Of a DNA stretch of 64,000 bases, positions 1 to 11,441 are shown in pieces. The notes below the pieces were generated by a model, which was not told the origin of the DNA, made no database searches, and saw nothing but the letters and a program-made list of their open reading frames with translations. This DNA comes from Otis tarda. Lineage: Eukaryota > Chordata > Aves > Otidiformes > Otididae. The stretch is taken from contig CM048557.1 in the NCBI GenBank assembly GCA_026413225.1, positions 16,904,871 through 16,968,870 on the forward strand, read 5' to 3'. Positions within the stretch are counted from its first letter, which is position 1; the number at the start of each line of letters is the position of its first letter. Both the position numbers and the translations under genes were made by a program.

Positions 1-3000
1 ATTTTTGAGTTGCAGGAATAAAAAAAAAAAGAAAAAAATGATGACTATACTTGTAGAGACAGTTCTGTGTATGTTTGGTACTTTGGGCATGTCTGTATTT
101 CTGCTTCTGGGGTAAAGCAGTGGTAAGTCAGCTCATTGTAATCAGTTAATAGAGCGCATGGGCAACTGTACGCAAAGGGTCTTCACTCCAGCTGTTGCAG
201 TGTGGCAACCTGCTGTGGCATGCTGTATGTTGCTTATTCATTACAGTTCTTTTTTACAATCATAGTTACTAACTAATTAAGCTATGTCAGACAGGCCTTT
301 TGAGAGGTTCTGATAGTTAACAAATTTACTAACTAACGGCAAACCACAGAGCTCTGTTTACAGAAATGATGTTGTTTGTGGCTAAGGAGCTAGAGAGGGA
401 CTTCAGAGACCTGAATTCACTTCTCAGCTCTGCTACAGATTTCCTGGCTGGTCTTGAGAGATTCACTGAATTTCCATGGCCTTAATTCAGGACAATATTT
501 GAGTGAATACTGGATAGTAAAGTCAAGCATGTTGTCAAGGAACTTCTTGAATGAGGACTCCTGGAAGCGGGATGACAGGCCCCTCGCTCCCCCTTGTTTT
601 CCTTTAGTCTGCCAGTTATTTGGGGCTTAGTCCATAACCTGTCCAAAGTGTCTCCGTTTACTTCAGCGAGCTCTGAGACAGGCCTTTAGAAAGAATAAGG
701 AATGTCAGACCCTGAGCAGCTACCTAACAGAACGGGGCCCTGATCCCAGCTGAGGCTTCTACTATAACATAAATTATAGAAATACTGCTAATGTGTTTGG
801 GAGAAGAAGAGGTGTATAGTGAATTTGCAAAACCCAGTAGCTGTTCTATAAGCATACCCCAAACTAATGCTTTCACAAATCTTCATTATAGTGTGGATAT
901 TTGCCATTCAGTGTTACCCACTTCAGAGACCAAATGCGACTCATTATTAAATTACTTCAATCTGTGCTGATGTAGAAGCACCCCTGACACATCTCTTTGT
1001 GAGCCATTTCTTCAGAGTAATTGCATTAGTAATAGCCGATTACGCAGCAATCTTATGTTCCTACAAAATTAAGGTAATTACTGTAGCTAGAAACACATCC
1101 CTCTGTGTTCTGTCCTAGCAAGGATGCTGGTAAAAGGCAATGTAATGCTTCAACTCTTTGTAAAAAGAGAAACATTAAGGTATAATTATATTATCGATGT
1201 GGCGTAGAAGTTTTTGTATCTGAAAGGAGCATGGAAACAAAATTACAGTTTGAAGCTACAAATTCTTAGTCCACAAAGGGGAAAAAGAGATCTTTTGCAT
1301 TTAGGTTCCTTAACAAGTATGGAGGAAATGCATTTGAAATATGTGAATGAGTTTGTGTTCTGTACTTTGAAAGTAGTAGATGTCTGTCTTTGAAGAAGAT
1401 TTACTATGCAAAAGGTACATTTTTTCTTCGAACTGGATTGTCTGGAGAAGCTGGTATGGATTTATTTTTATACTGAAGTAAATGGGTATTTGTTCATATG
1501 GTGAACTTGCTGAATACTTGGGTCAGCTTCTAATTAGTCTGCATGCTGTGTAATTTAATTTTCACCTTTTTTTTTTCTGTCTTTGAGAAAAACCTGACAT
1601 TTAACATTTTCTTTGTTACAATATTAGATGTTTAATATAACAGCTGAGGAAGAACAGGCAGGCCATTCCCTGTAAACTCATATGAGTAATTCAATCCTAA
1701 GTAGTCTAGAAAGGATACTGAAAAGCCAGTCTCTTCACAAGTATTATGCAGTGTCAAAATTCCTAGACAGAATGTGCCATTCGGTCATTTGAGAGTGAAA
1801 GTTTGGCTGTGGGCTAATGAAAGTGTGTTTCATGATGTAAGTACTCCTTGCAGCTTTTTCTTTCTGTTGCATTAAGGTACCATGTTTGAATTGCTGAGTG
1901 GAAGCTGATGGCCCTGGAGTAGAAAAGAAAAGTTCACTTGTGGAATATTTCTTGCAATATATGGTATACAAAACTGGTACGAATAACATGGTGCTCCAAA
2001 TTGCTTTGATTACAAAGGTAAAGCACAGCAACTGAGTATGGATTGTTCAATTAACGTAGCAGAATATAAGAAAGTCAAGTGTCAGGTCAAGCTAAATTCC
2101 TTTGATGTGAGGATCTTAGCAAATGTTGTATATAGCTGTCATTTATTAGTAGTACTTATGGTGAATGCAGTGGCTCCTTTAAAATGTCTATGCCCTTTAA
2201 AATGAAAAATCCTCTGGGATCAGAATAACAACTTCAAGAACATCTCTTTTGTAAGAAGAGAAATTATGGAAGAAAAAACTAGAGTCTAGTTTTCTGTTAC
2301 AGGCAGGATTGGGGACAATGGAAAGCAACTTCAGTAGGAAGCTGTCCAAATTTACATTTATTTCACATTTTTATATAATTAATCTGGCCTCATTTCATTG
2401 CATATCTTTTCCCTTGCGTCTTGTTAAGAATCCTATTAAGATGTACATGCTGTCAAAAGCAGTAATAGGCAGTCCTCAAGGGAGATTCTGGATGCAGTTA
2501 GTATAACAATGACAATATTTGTCAGAAATGTCAGAGATTACTGCAAGTCTGCTTGGAAGCTGTCAATGCTAGTGCAGATATAATTATGGAAAAGGTATAA
2601 GTGGTACATTGTCAGAGTCTAGTAATCATATCTGAATTGTTAATAGAGCTTGGTTAGGCATTACTATTTGAAAAATTAGAAGAGTAGCAGCAAAAACATT
2701 AGTATCTAAGTTTATTTATTTTGTTCTTTGTTTGTTTCTAATCAAGTGCAGTACTGCTCCTCCGTCTCTGGTAGTAAGTTTGTGTTATTGATAATTTCTA
2801 TTGTTTGTTCCAGTCACAAAAGTGTTTGAGTAATAGCACACATCAAAATTGAGACCATTGTACAAATGCAGCAAGAGAAAATCTCCCTGTAAAGAGCGTG
2901 ATCTAGCTCCCTGGTGTACATGGAAAGTATATGGGAATTGAGTGAAAACAAATGTTATGAGATCAGACTAAGAAGTTTTGAAGTTTCAAGAAACTTTTCT

Positions 3001-4859
3001 GTTTAGATCCATAAGTATCAGACTGTGTGTTGCTTTATAGAGTGACCGTGAGAAACACAGTTTAGCAGTTTTTCTGATTATGCAGTTACTAAGTACTGAG
3101 AGAGTTTGAGACAGGCAGCTGAATACAGAATAGACTTCACTGGAAGTGAATATGTGTGTATACGCACGTCACTGGTTTTTTTTTTCTTCAGTAGAAATGA
3201 GTAGGCATTCATCTTTTTTTTGTCACTTCTATATTTTAACATTTTTACTTAATTTAAGAAAGAATTTTTTTGGAGCTTCACACTGTTTTACTGAGAATCT
3301 GTCTTGTAGAATTGCTTTATTAGATTTTACAACATACGAATCACTTTTCTTTGCTCCAGGTGGATATGAGCACGTGTGACAGCTGTGTTCTTTATTGGAA
3401 CAAGAGATATGGAGTATTGAAAAAATGTCTTTCTGATGCAGGGGCAGGATTGACCAGTCAGTGAAATCAGGAGAGTTCTTTCCCTTGGCTTCAGTCAGTT
3501 ACGAAAGGCAGTGGTCTTATACGTGGACTTACCTATACCCTGCTTTGTGCCTTTACATCTCACTCGCACATAGCTCTGTGTCTTTTGGAGGTAAAATCTT
3601 GTACTTGTGCAGTGTTATTCACATTAGATGTTATATTAAACATCTGATATTTTATCTGTCTTTTCCTTTAGCTCTGCTAAAAGAAATAGTGAAAAATTAA
3701 GTCCAGTAGGTGAGCAGCTGAGGCAGCTTTTCAGTGGGTAATTAACAAAATTTAACATTTGCACAGAAAAGATCAGAAGCTGCTTGCTTGTGAGATGCTG
3801 TTATTTTTTCTAGATCTTATGGAAGAATCCAGGACATTTTTTTTTAGGAAGGTTCACAGAATTAGCAGAAACAACATCCATTGAATATCTGTTCAAATTT
3901 CTGACCTCTGTTGTAGTGAAGTTGCAGAAGAAAGCACTGTAAGTTTAATTGAATTAAAATATATGAAATAGTTACAGATGAGACATGTATCTTCTTATTA
4001 ATGTTTCTAGCAATTACCTGAATGAAGTATATACACACTATATTATTTCACTTCTTTTTAAAGATAATGTGATCTCTTGAATGTGCTGTGTTGTAAAAGA
4101 TATTTGGCATCTCCTGTGTTGTGAGAATCACAAAGACTGCGTATACGTGGAGACACCTCATTCAGGCACAGAGAGAAGCTGAATATAATTAATGGAGTTG
4201 AATGAATATTGTAGTATCACATATAACAGGTTTTGGAAAGGAGCTCTTTGAGGACAGCAAGGAAATGTTTATCTGGTGTTTTGAATACTGCTGCTTCCCA
4301 CAGGCATTCTGAAAATTATAAGGAGAATTATAAGCTTTTCATTTACTTACATTGTCTCTTACATATAATGTAAAGGAAAAAAAAAGAAGACCAACTGTAT
4401 TAGTAAGCATTTATCTTTCATAACATTCAGATGTAACTTTAACGAGATAAAATGAAGATTCATCTTGGAACAAGCTGATTTAGCACTTTCTGGTCTTTAA
4501 AGAAACTTACACTGTGACAGTTACATCAGTTAACATATTTTTTTTCAGCATGAGGAGATGTTTGCAGCAAACAGCAGGAAAGATTTGTTTTATTTAAAGC
4601 AGCTGATGTCTGTATTTTGGGCTTTAAACCTTCTTTTGATATTGAGAAAGGTCATTGGTGTTGAACTCAGCCTAAAGCAAAAGAAAAAACCAAAAATATA
4701 TGTATTCTCTGGACATTCTGCAGAAAGCATAATCTATGATTAATTTTCATAACCTATTCTAGCTGCACTGAGGACAAGATCTTTTCTCTGACATAAGCAG
4801 GTGTTGGATTTGGGTCTTACATTTGTACAGCAGCTGCTTCAGATGTATATCTGTCTTTC
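1..4859. other. intergenic DNA, no gene recognised
   Basis: AT-rich DNA with only short scattered open frames (under about 100 codons), none with a recognisable motif or a run of exon-like pieces bounded by good splice sites. I looked on the plus strand for the cysteine-rich CXC motifs of TESMIN, which lies next to GAL in human, and did not find them. No clear repeat family was recognised here. Confidence 0.5.
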
Positions 4860-5622
4860 AAGATCCTGCACGTGAGTCGGGGCAATCCCAGGTGCAAATA
4901 CAGGTTGGGTGGAGAATGGATGGAGAGCAGCCCTGAGGAGAAGGACTTGGTTGTGCTGTGGGATGAGAAGCTCAAGATGAGCTGGTGATGTGTGCTTGCA
5001 GCCCAGAAAGCCAACTGCATCCTGAGCTGCATCAAAAGGAGCATGGCCAGCAGGTTCAGGGAGGTGATTCTACCACTCCACTCCGCTCTCATGAGACCCC
5101 ACCTGGAGTGCTGCGTCCAGCTCTGGAGCCCCCAATATAAGAAGGACGTGGACCTGTTGGAGCTAGTCCAGAGGAGGGCTATGAAGATGGTCAGAGGGCT
5201 GGAGCAGCTCTCCTATGAGGACAGGTTGAGAGAGTTGGGGCTGTTCAGCCTGGAGAAGAGAAGGCTCCAGGGAGACCTTATAGTGTCCTTCCAGTACCTA
5301 AAGGGGGCTTATAAGAAAGACTGGGAGAAACCCTTTAGTAGGGCCTGTTGTGAAAGGATGAGGGGTAGTGGTTTTAAAATAGAGGGAGGTAAATTCAGAT
5401 TAGATATTAGGAAAATTTTTTTACAATGAGGATGGTAAAACACTGGGACAGGTTACCCAGAGAGGTGGTGGATGCTCCATCCCTGGAAACATTCAAGACC
5501 AGGTTGGATGAGGCTCTGAGCAACCTGATCTGGTTGGAGATGTCCCTGCTCCTTGCAGGGGGGTTAGACTAGATGACCTTTGAAGGTCCCTTCCAACCCT
5601 AACTATTCTATGATTCTATGAT
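4860..5622 (+). mobile_element. CR1 LINE, 5'-truncated, 3' end intact
   Basis: A 5'-truncated CR1 retrotransposon covering the C-terminal end of ORF2 and the 3' UTR. The sequence parallels the better-preserved copy at 50586-51716 almost throughout, starting at the part of ORF2 just downstream of the reverse-transcriptase catalytic motif. The longest open piece (4992-5429) reads [14 protein letters not shown], a conserved stretch of CR1 ORF2, but stops and frame breaks lie on both sides, so it is dead. The 3' end has the usual CR1 signature: the GGTTAGACTAGATGACCTTT stretch, then CCCTTCCAACCC, then ATTCTATGATTCTATG. Truncation at the 5' side is normal for this family. Confidence 0.93.
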
Positions 5623-8454
5623 CTTACAAGCCTGGAATATTGCTCTTGCCGATTCAGCCTTGAAAGCGTATACTTAGCTAGTCCCGTAGTAGGAATTGAA
5701 AGCTTAACCTTGAATGTTCTGCATAGGCCCAACTGAACTGTGGCACTTTCTTTCCACAACAGCAACCCAAGTGTAAGGGAGAGGTTACTCATGCAAGAGA
5801 ATTGCTTTTCCATTAATTTGGTCTGTTTTCATTTAACCTTCCATCAGCATCCCTATGGGCTAAGTCAGTAAAACAAAACTGTTTGTGTTTCTAGGGCTGG
5901 CTGAACTGCGTTGCGAACATCCTTTACTTTCCCATTAATCTTCTGGTAATGATTACTTCTACACACCCTGTTCCAGGAAGAATCTGGAGCATATTTTTAA
6001 AGTCCACCTCTGCTACGTATGCGCTTAATCACCTTTCTTCTACAATAATGTTTTCCCTGAATTGTTAACCCACTCTGGAAACTGATCCCGTAATGCTACC
6101 AATTTCTGATGTTTCTCAGAAGCAACGGAAGAACTCTGAAGATTCCCAGGTCTCTTTCTTGGGACTACTCCAAATTCATTTTTACCCCCATTAAAATATT
6201 GGGAATGTAATCTGTGTGGCCCCACACCAGAAAAAAGTGGAATCTTCAAATTGTACCGTTGCATTGTGAGACAGTCGTGCTGTATCTGCAAATAGCCACT
6301 TCCTAACAGCATAACTCTGTTTTGTACTCGTGGAGGGGCACTGCAGTGTTGTAAGCGCTGAAGAAATTCTACTTGCAGGAACACTGAATTTGCTTTTCCT
6401 TTCTCCAACTTGGCATCATCTCATGCTCTCTGTGTGTGGTACTTGCACTACTTCACTGCATCCTTCTCTTGTTAGGGCTGTTCCTGTTCCCTGCTGTCAT
6501 CCTGTTGCAGTCACAGTTCTTCTGGGTGTGGGAAATGCACTAAACTGCTGCTGGCGTTTTCTCAAGTCTAGATATACAGAAAGATCACCACACTTCTGAT
6601 GTGGGTTTTTTTTCCAGTAAATACTTGAATTCTTAGAATACCACTGGTTTGGGAGGGAGGGCAGTGCTGTGTGCTTAGTTAATTATGCTCTTAGAGAATG
6701 CAAATTATCACAGGCAGCAGAGATAGAATAATCTTGACCACTTTGAAAAATCCTGACCTCCATTTGTTTTCCCTTAGATTTCAGTTGGTGTACCAAACCA
6801 AGGAATGGATCCTCTATACTGTAACTAATCCCATGGAACTAGAACTACTTACACCAGCAAAAAAAAAATGATTTTGGTTTTAATATGATAAAAAGCCACA
6901 GATATTTATCTGTAGCTAGTATACTGGTAAATTATGTATATTTTTTCTTTTAAAATTACTTTTAAAAACCACACTGCAGTCCTCCAGATTAAGCTTGTAA
7001 TATACTGCCCATCGTTGCCAGGTATATCTTCCGCCATCTAGTAAAAATGAGAGACAGAAACAAACAATTCAGGAAAACTATTCCATCAACACTTCCATAT
7101 AACTTGCTGCAATTCCATAAAGCTACTCTGACACCTGAAATAACTGTGGAAGAATCATTTGCTACTCACCTTGCCTTTCACTGTTCCACTGAACGAAAGG
7201 CCACTGGAATATGGCATTGATGACATCTCAATGCTAGACAAAGATTATCCTACTTTGAAGAATAATCCTGGGACTGGTTAAATTCACCTCAGGGCTACTG
7301 TGTATGCACCTCCAAAATATTTCGATTCCGAGTTGAACCCCTCCAAGATCATTCTAGTAATGTCTCAACATAGAATAGAAGTTCTTAGGCAAGGCTGACT
7401 TCAGAAATTAGGTACCATAGGGCATATACTGTTATAGCAATGACTCCTGGGTCATCAATCACTCTTTTAAATTGTTCCTGAGATATTGTACATAAATCCT
7501 TAATGTCAAGACTAGGTCAGATGTAGTCCATAACCTCTAGAGCAAGTGCCACCTGAATAATATCTAAAGATACTGAGTAGGTGTACTATTCACTGTTCTT
7601 TAAGTACCTTATTAATTCAAATGTCTTGTTTTCAAAGATATTTCTAGAGAGGCTGCCTACTCAGTGACATTCTGTTGTCAAACAGAGGCAAACTTCACAT
7701 TCCACTCAATCATTACTAACAAGCGGTTGTCTTTTTCAAGTTATTTAATGTAATAAGATGATTGCATACCACGTAGATTCCTCTAAGTATCAGCAAAAAG
7801 TAAACTACCTGTTTACTAGCTAGCCTTAAATATAATGAGAACTGGAGTTTAAAAGACTGCAATAAAATGCAGTTCAGTTTGCAGGTAGAAGGGCAGGTCA
7901 TTATGTTTGTTTATTTTTCAAGCAGAAATATAAGATAATAAGTGTGTTTTAGCCATGTCCCATTGAGTTACCACATGAAGTAAGAATCTTGTAACTCTAC
8001 AAATACTGCTGGACAGTTTGTCTATGAGAGGGACACGTGAAATAAATATGCATCTGAATAAACTAGTATGGCATAAACAAAAAAAAAGTCTGCTAAAAGC
8101 AATTTATACATAATACAAATATGCTTACAAAAACATTGTTATGGCCATTTCCTAATAGAATATATTGCTTTGCATAATTTCATTTAGCACAGCTGTTGTG
8201 TCATAAACCATTTGATTAACATACTTTGATTTTCTGTGATAGTTTAATGTTTTTAACACCCTAGACCAAATAAGCATGTATCTTCATTGTTCACAGGACA
8301 AGTTTTTTAATATAACTTACAGCATCCTTACAGCATTGATTGTGGGCCCCAGCCTCTTAGAACAGCTTTGCTCTGCAAGTTACTAAAGGAAAGTAGGTAT
8401 TATTTTGCCAGAAATGAACCCTCTCCTATGATAAAGACATTTTAAACACAATAT
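5623..8454. other. unassigned intergenic DNA
   Basis: No gene recognised. A minus-strand open frame of 122 codons at 6040-6408 has an ordinary-looking composition but no motif I know and no clear splice sites. The rest is AT-rich DNA without obvious repeats. Confidence 0.4.
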
Positions 8455-9166
8455 TTACCTGCAGACACCAAAGTCAGTGAAGAAGCAGAAGGCGCAGATG
8501 CTCCAGGTGCTGGAGCAGAGATTCCCCTGCAGCCCGTGGTGCAGCCCATGGTGGAGCAGGTTGTCCCCCTGCAGCCCATGGAGGCCCACGGAGGAGCAGA
8601 GATCCACCTGCAGCCCGTGGAGGACCCCACGCCAGGGCAGGCGGATGCCTGAAGGAGGCTGTGGCCCTGTGGGAAGTCCATGCCAGAGCAGGGTCCTGGC
8701 AGGACCTGTGACCCCATGGGGAACCCTTGCTGGAGCAGTCCATTCCCAAAGGACAGCACGCTGTGGAAAAGCCCTGTGCTGAAGGGTGTGAGGAGGAAGG
8801 AGCAGCAGAGACAAAGCATTATGAACTGTCCGCAACCCCCTTCCCCATCCATCTGCACTGCTGGTGGTGGGAGGAGGGAGAAGAGTTGAGAGTGAAGTAG
8901 AGTCTGAGAGAAGGAGGGGGGAGAAGATGTTTTTGGATTTGTTCTTATTTCTCATTATTCTACTCTGATTAACTGGCAATAAATTAAATTAATTTCTCTA
9001 AGGTGAGTCTGTTTTGCCTGGGATGGTAATCGGTAAGTGATGTCCCTGTCCTTATCTCGCCCCGCAAGCTTTTTGTCCTGTTTTTCTCCCCCTGTCCTAC
9101 GAGAAGGGGGAAGGACAGAGCAGCTTGGTGGGCACCTGTCAGCCAGCCAAGGTCAACCCACCCCAG
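8455..9166 (+). mobile_element. avian endogenous-retrovirus LTR-like element (5' end uncertain)
   Basis: A GC-rich block with sharp edges against AT-rich flanks. Its 5' half is built of degenerate repeats around CTGCAGCCC(A/G)TGG and GGAGCAG (8500-8720). A poly(A) signal AATAAA follows at 8978-8983, and after it a segment containing GTAATCGGTAAGTGAT, CTTATCTCGCCC and a terminal AAGGTCAACCCACC. That order (GC-rich repeat, AATAAATTAAATTAATTT, then the GGTCAACCCACC end) matches my memory of a common avian ERV LTR family. I cannot name the Repbase entry with certainty. The element has no internal retroviral genes next to it, so it would be a solo LTR or LTR fragment. The repeat block happens to stay open on the plus strand to a stop near 8650, probably by chance. 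Confidence 0.6.
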
Positions 9167-10544
9167 TGTGGCACTGCAGAAACCCCCCTCTCCCTGAGCA
9201 AGACTTTTTGAATAAGTATCCTGTTATATCACTGCTCCTTTTGTCTTCCTGTGTATGTTTTAAATGAGTTTTCCACTCACCTGCTCCTGAGTTTCAGGAT
9301 GGAATACATACACTGCTGTTACAAACAGTCCAAAACCTCCTCCTTTCATTCTTTCCCATCTTTTCCTAAGAAAACTGTAGCAATCTGTAACAATTTGCCC
9401 AAACAAGGTCCCGTAATGTCGTTTCAATCACAGCTCTGATAGTGTATTAAAAATTTAATCCTATCCACCCCACACACTAATACTAGCCTAATTGTTAAAG
9501 GGAATTAGCAGGATTTTCCCCAGTACCCACTCATAAATTATTTTCTGCCTTGTTCGGTTTAGTACTCTTTTGATACTCTTAATGCTGGATTGAAAGGTTT
9601 TTTATTATCTTTCTATAATGAGTACAAAAGGAACATCAGATGATTTATGAGAAAGGAAGATGTAACTTTTTAGATTTGTTTCTGTGAACTAGCTATTTCA
9701 GAAAATCTGTATTGTGGTGACCACTCAGGACAATGAGAACTCTAATAGCACAATGTAACACAATACCAAATGTAATCACTGCACAGAAGAAAGATGTGGC
9801 ATTTGCCTATGCAGCACATGCTTTTGTAAGGAAAGAGCTGAGGGCACCCACATCCCCTTTAATCTGTCAGAAATGTTGTATCTTGGATGAACTCTACAGA
9901 GCTGCTGTTCAATTTACCCTTTTCCAGGTAACCTATTTGAGTATGTATAGCCATAGTGAGGAATAACACGTAGGCAGCTCTGTCCATTTAGGTTCTGCAT
10001 TCGTCTCTGTGCAGCACTGATTCCTGAGGGCATAGCTAATTCTACTCATTGCTCCTTAGCGTGTTGAAATCCTTGGGCTGAGAAGCAGGGACCTGTGAGG
10101 AATGAATGTCTTTGTACAGCACTTTGTTGTACAGTGCAGACAAAGGCATAGTAGAATAGGAGAAGACCCCTTCAGAGTGTCAGGGTGGGGAGTGCAAACC
10201 TCCCACCTCTCCTATGGAATTGGCTGTTTGGGCTGAAAGCAGCTTTAACACGGTGCAGGTGCTCTTTGCTCAGGAACAGCTTTTCAGCTGGGGCTCTCAA
10301 ACATGGTCCTTGCCTAATCTGTGTTTGAGCTCCTCCTGTGCCTGGCTGAGACAGATCCGGACTTTTACATGTGATCTTGACTTCCCAGCTTGATCTCAGA
10401 CCAACTTCACCATGCTGAGCTTCTCTGGCAATTCAGACTGTTGGCTGAACTTGGTTAACATCACTGTACTTGCTCCGCTCTTCTTGCTCAGGTACTGTGG
10501 GGCTGTGCCCTTTCCAGTGGGGATGTTGTCCCGAATTTGGGTCC
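9167..10544. other. unassigned intergenic DNA
   Basis: No gene or clear repeat family recognised. Part of 10380-10540 may be leader sequence of the minus-strand LTR-like element described next. Confidence 0.4.
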
Positions 10545-10950
10545 AGCACCTGGTGTGCAAAGAGCCAATCCACACATGGAGTGGAGGCATTGCCTTTTAT
10601 TGCATACATGTGCAGGTGTGGGTGCCTGTCCCAAGACAGCACACCTCAAAGCTCCAAATTGTCTTTTATTTATACACAATGCATTAACATTTTCAACTTC
10701 CTAATACATATGGGCTGTTATTTTATTAGATGATTGGTCAGAGTCTCTTCACCTAGCATGTAAATTAGTACGCACATTCAGTCCTGTTACTCTGCCTGCT
10801 TCTTCTGAGTCAGTGGTATGATTTGGGTAGAGGGTCTGTGAGTCGGTGATCGCGATAACCCCTGCTGGAATTACCTTTCCGCTAGTTTCTCGAGTGGCTT
10901 AGCAAACCTAAGCAGTTCTCCATGGATTGTTGATGGCAATTCCATTTCAT
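10545..10950 (-). mobile_element. probable endogenous-retrovirus LTR, minus strand
   Basis: Read on the minus strand, this stretch has the compact signal order of a retroviral LTR: a TATAAATA box (10674-10667), then about 70 nt downstream a poly(A) signal AATAAA (10601-10596), then a GC-richer U5-like part. Directly after it, at 10545-10528, comes an 18-mer that begins TGG and ends GGGAC, like a tRNA-Lys primer-binding site, though with about seven mismatches. The U3-like part (about 10700-10950) resembles avian ERV LTRs I recall. The terminal TG/CA are not clear, so both ends are approximate. No gag, pol or env remnant is recognised on either side. Confidence 0.45.
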
Positions 10951-11289
10951 CATTTTATGCTTCTTGCTTTTAGACAGGTCAGACAAAGGCACATGGTCAG
11001 AAAAAGGCACATTTTTAAAATTATGAATCTTTAACTAACATTATTCTGGCTTCAAATCACAAAGGACAGATAGAAAGGGTATCTATAGCAGCAGTTAACT
11101 TGGCTATTAATCTAAATTTTACATTTTAAATTCTATTGCAACAGGGACACTGGCTCTGCCTGCCCTCCTGTCAGCCTCAGCTCCCAGTTGGTTTCCCCCG
11201 AGGCTTAGCCTGCCCTTGCTAACCCCTGTCGCAGCGCTGTCGGAAAGTGAATAATTTGGCAACATGACAAGACTGAAGATTTTACCTAC

Positions 11290-11441
11290 CCTGACAGTGT
11301 CTCCGTATGCCAGGAAAAAATTAATCTCACTAGCAAGCATCTGATACTTTGCTATGTAGGAAAGGGTTTGTATAAACTGATTGCCAACAACAGCAAAGGA
11401 CTGAACTTGGTGGGCCAAGAGGTTTGTGTTTTCTTCTGTCC
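11290..11441 (-). other. exon-like open segment of unknown origin
   Basis: On the minus strand a 152-base open segment is bounded by an acceptor-like TTACTTTCAG and a donor-like GTAGGT. It would encode about 50 residues containing SFAVVGNQFIQTLSYIAKYQ, a plausible helical stretch. I do not recognise the protein. No partner exons were found nearby, and the open frame continues past the donor for another 57 codons. It could be a stray exon of an unlisted minus-strand gene, a relic of the adjacent LTR element, or chance. Confidence 0.2.

Noticed and set aside
6040-6408. 122-codon minus-strand frame
   Set aside because: Composition looks protein-like, but there are no motifs, no splice context and no neighbouring exons.
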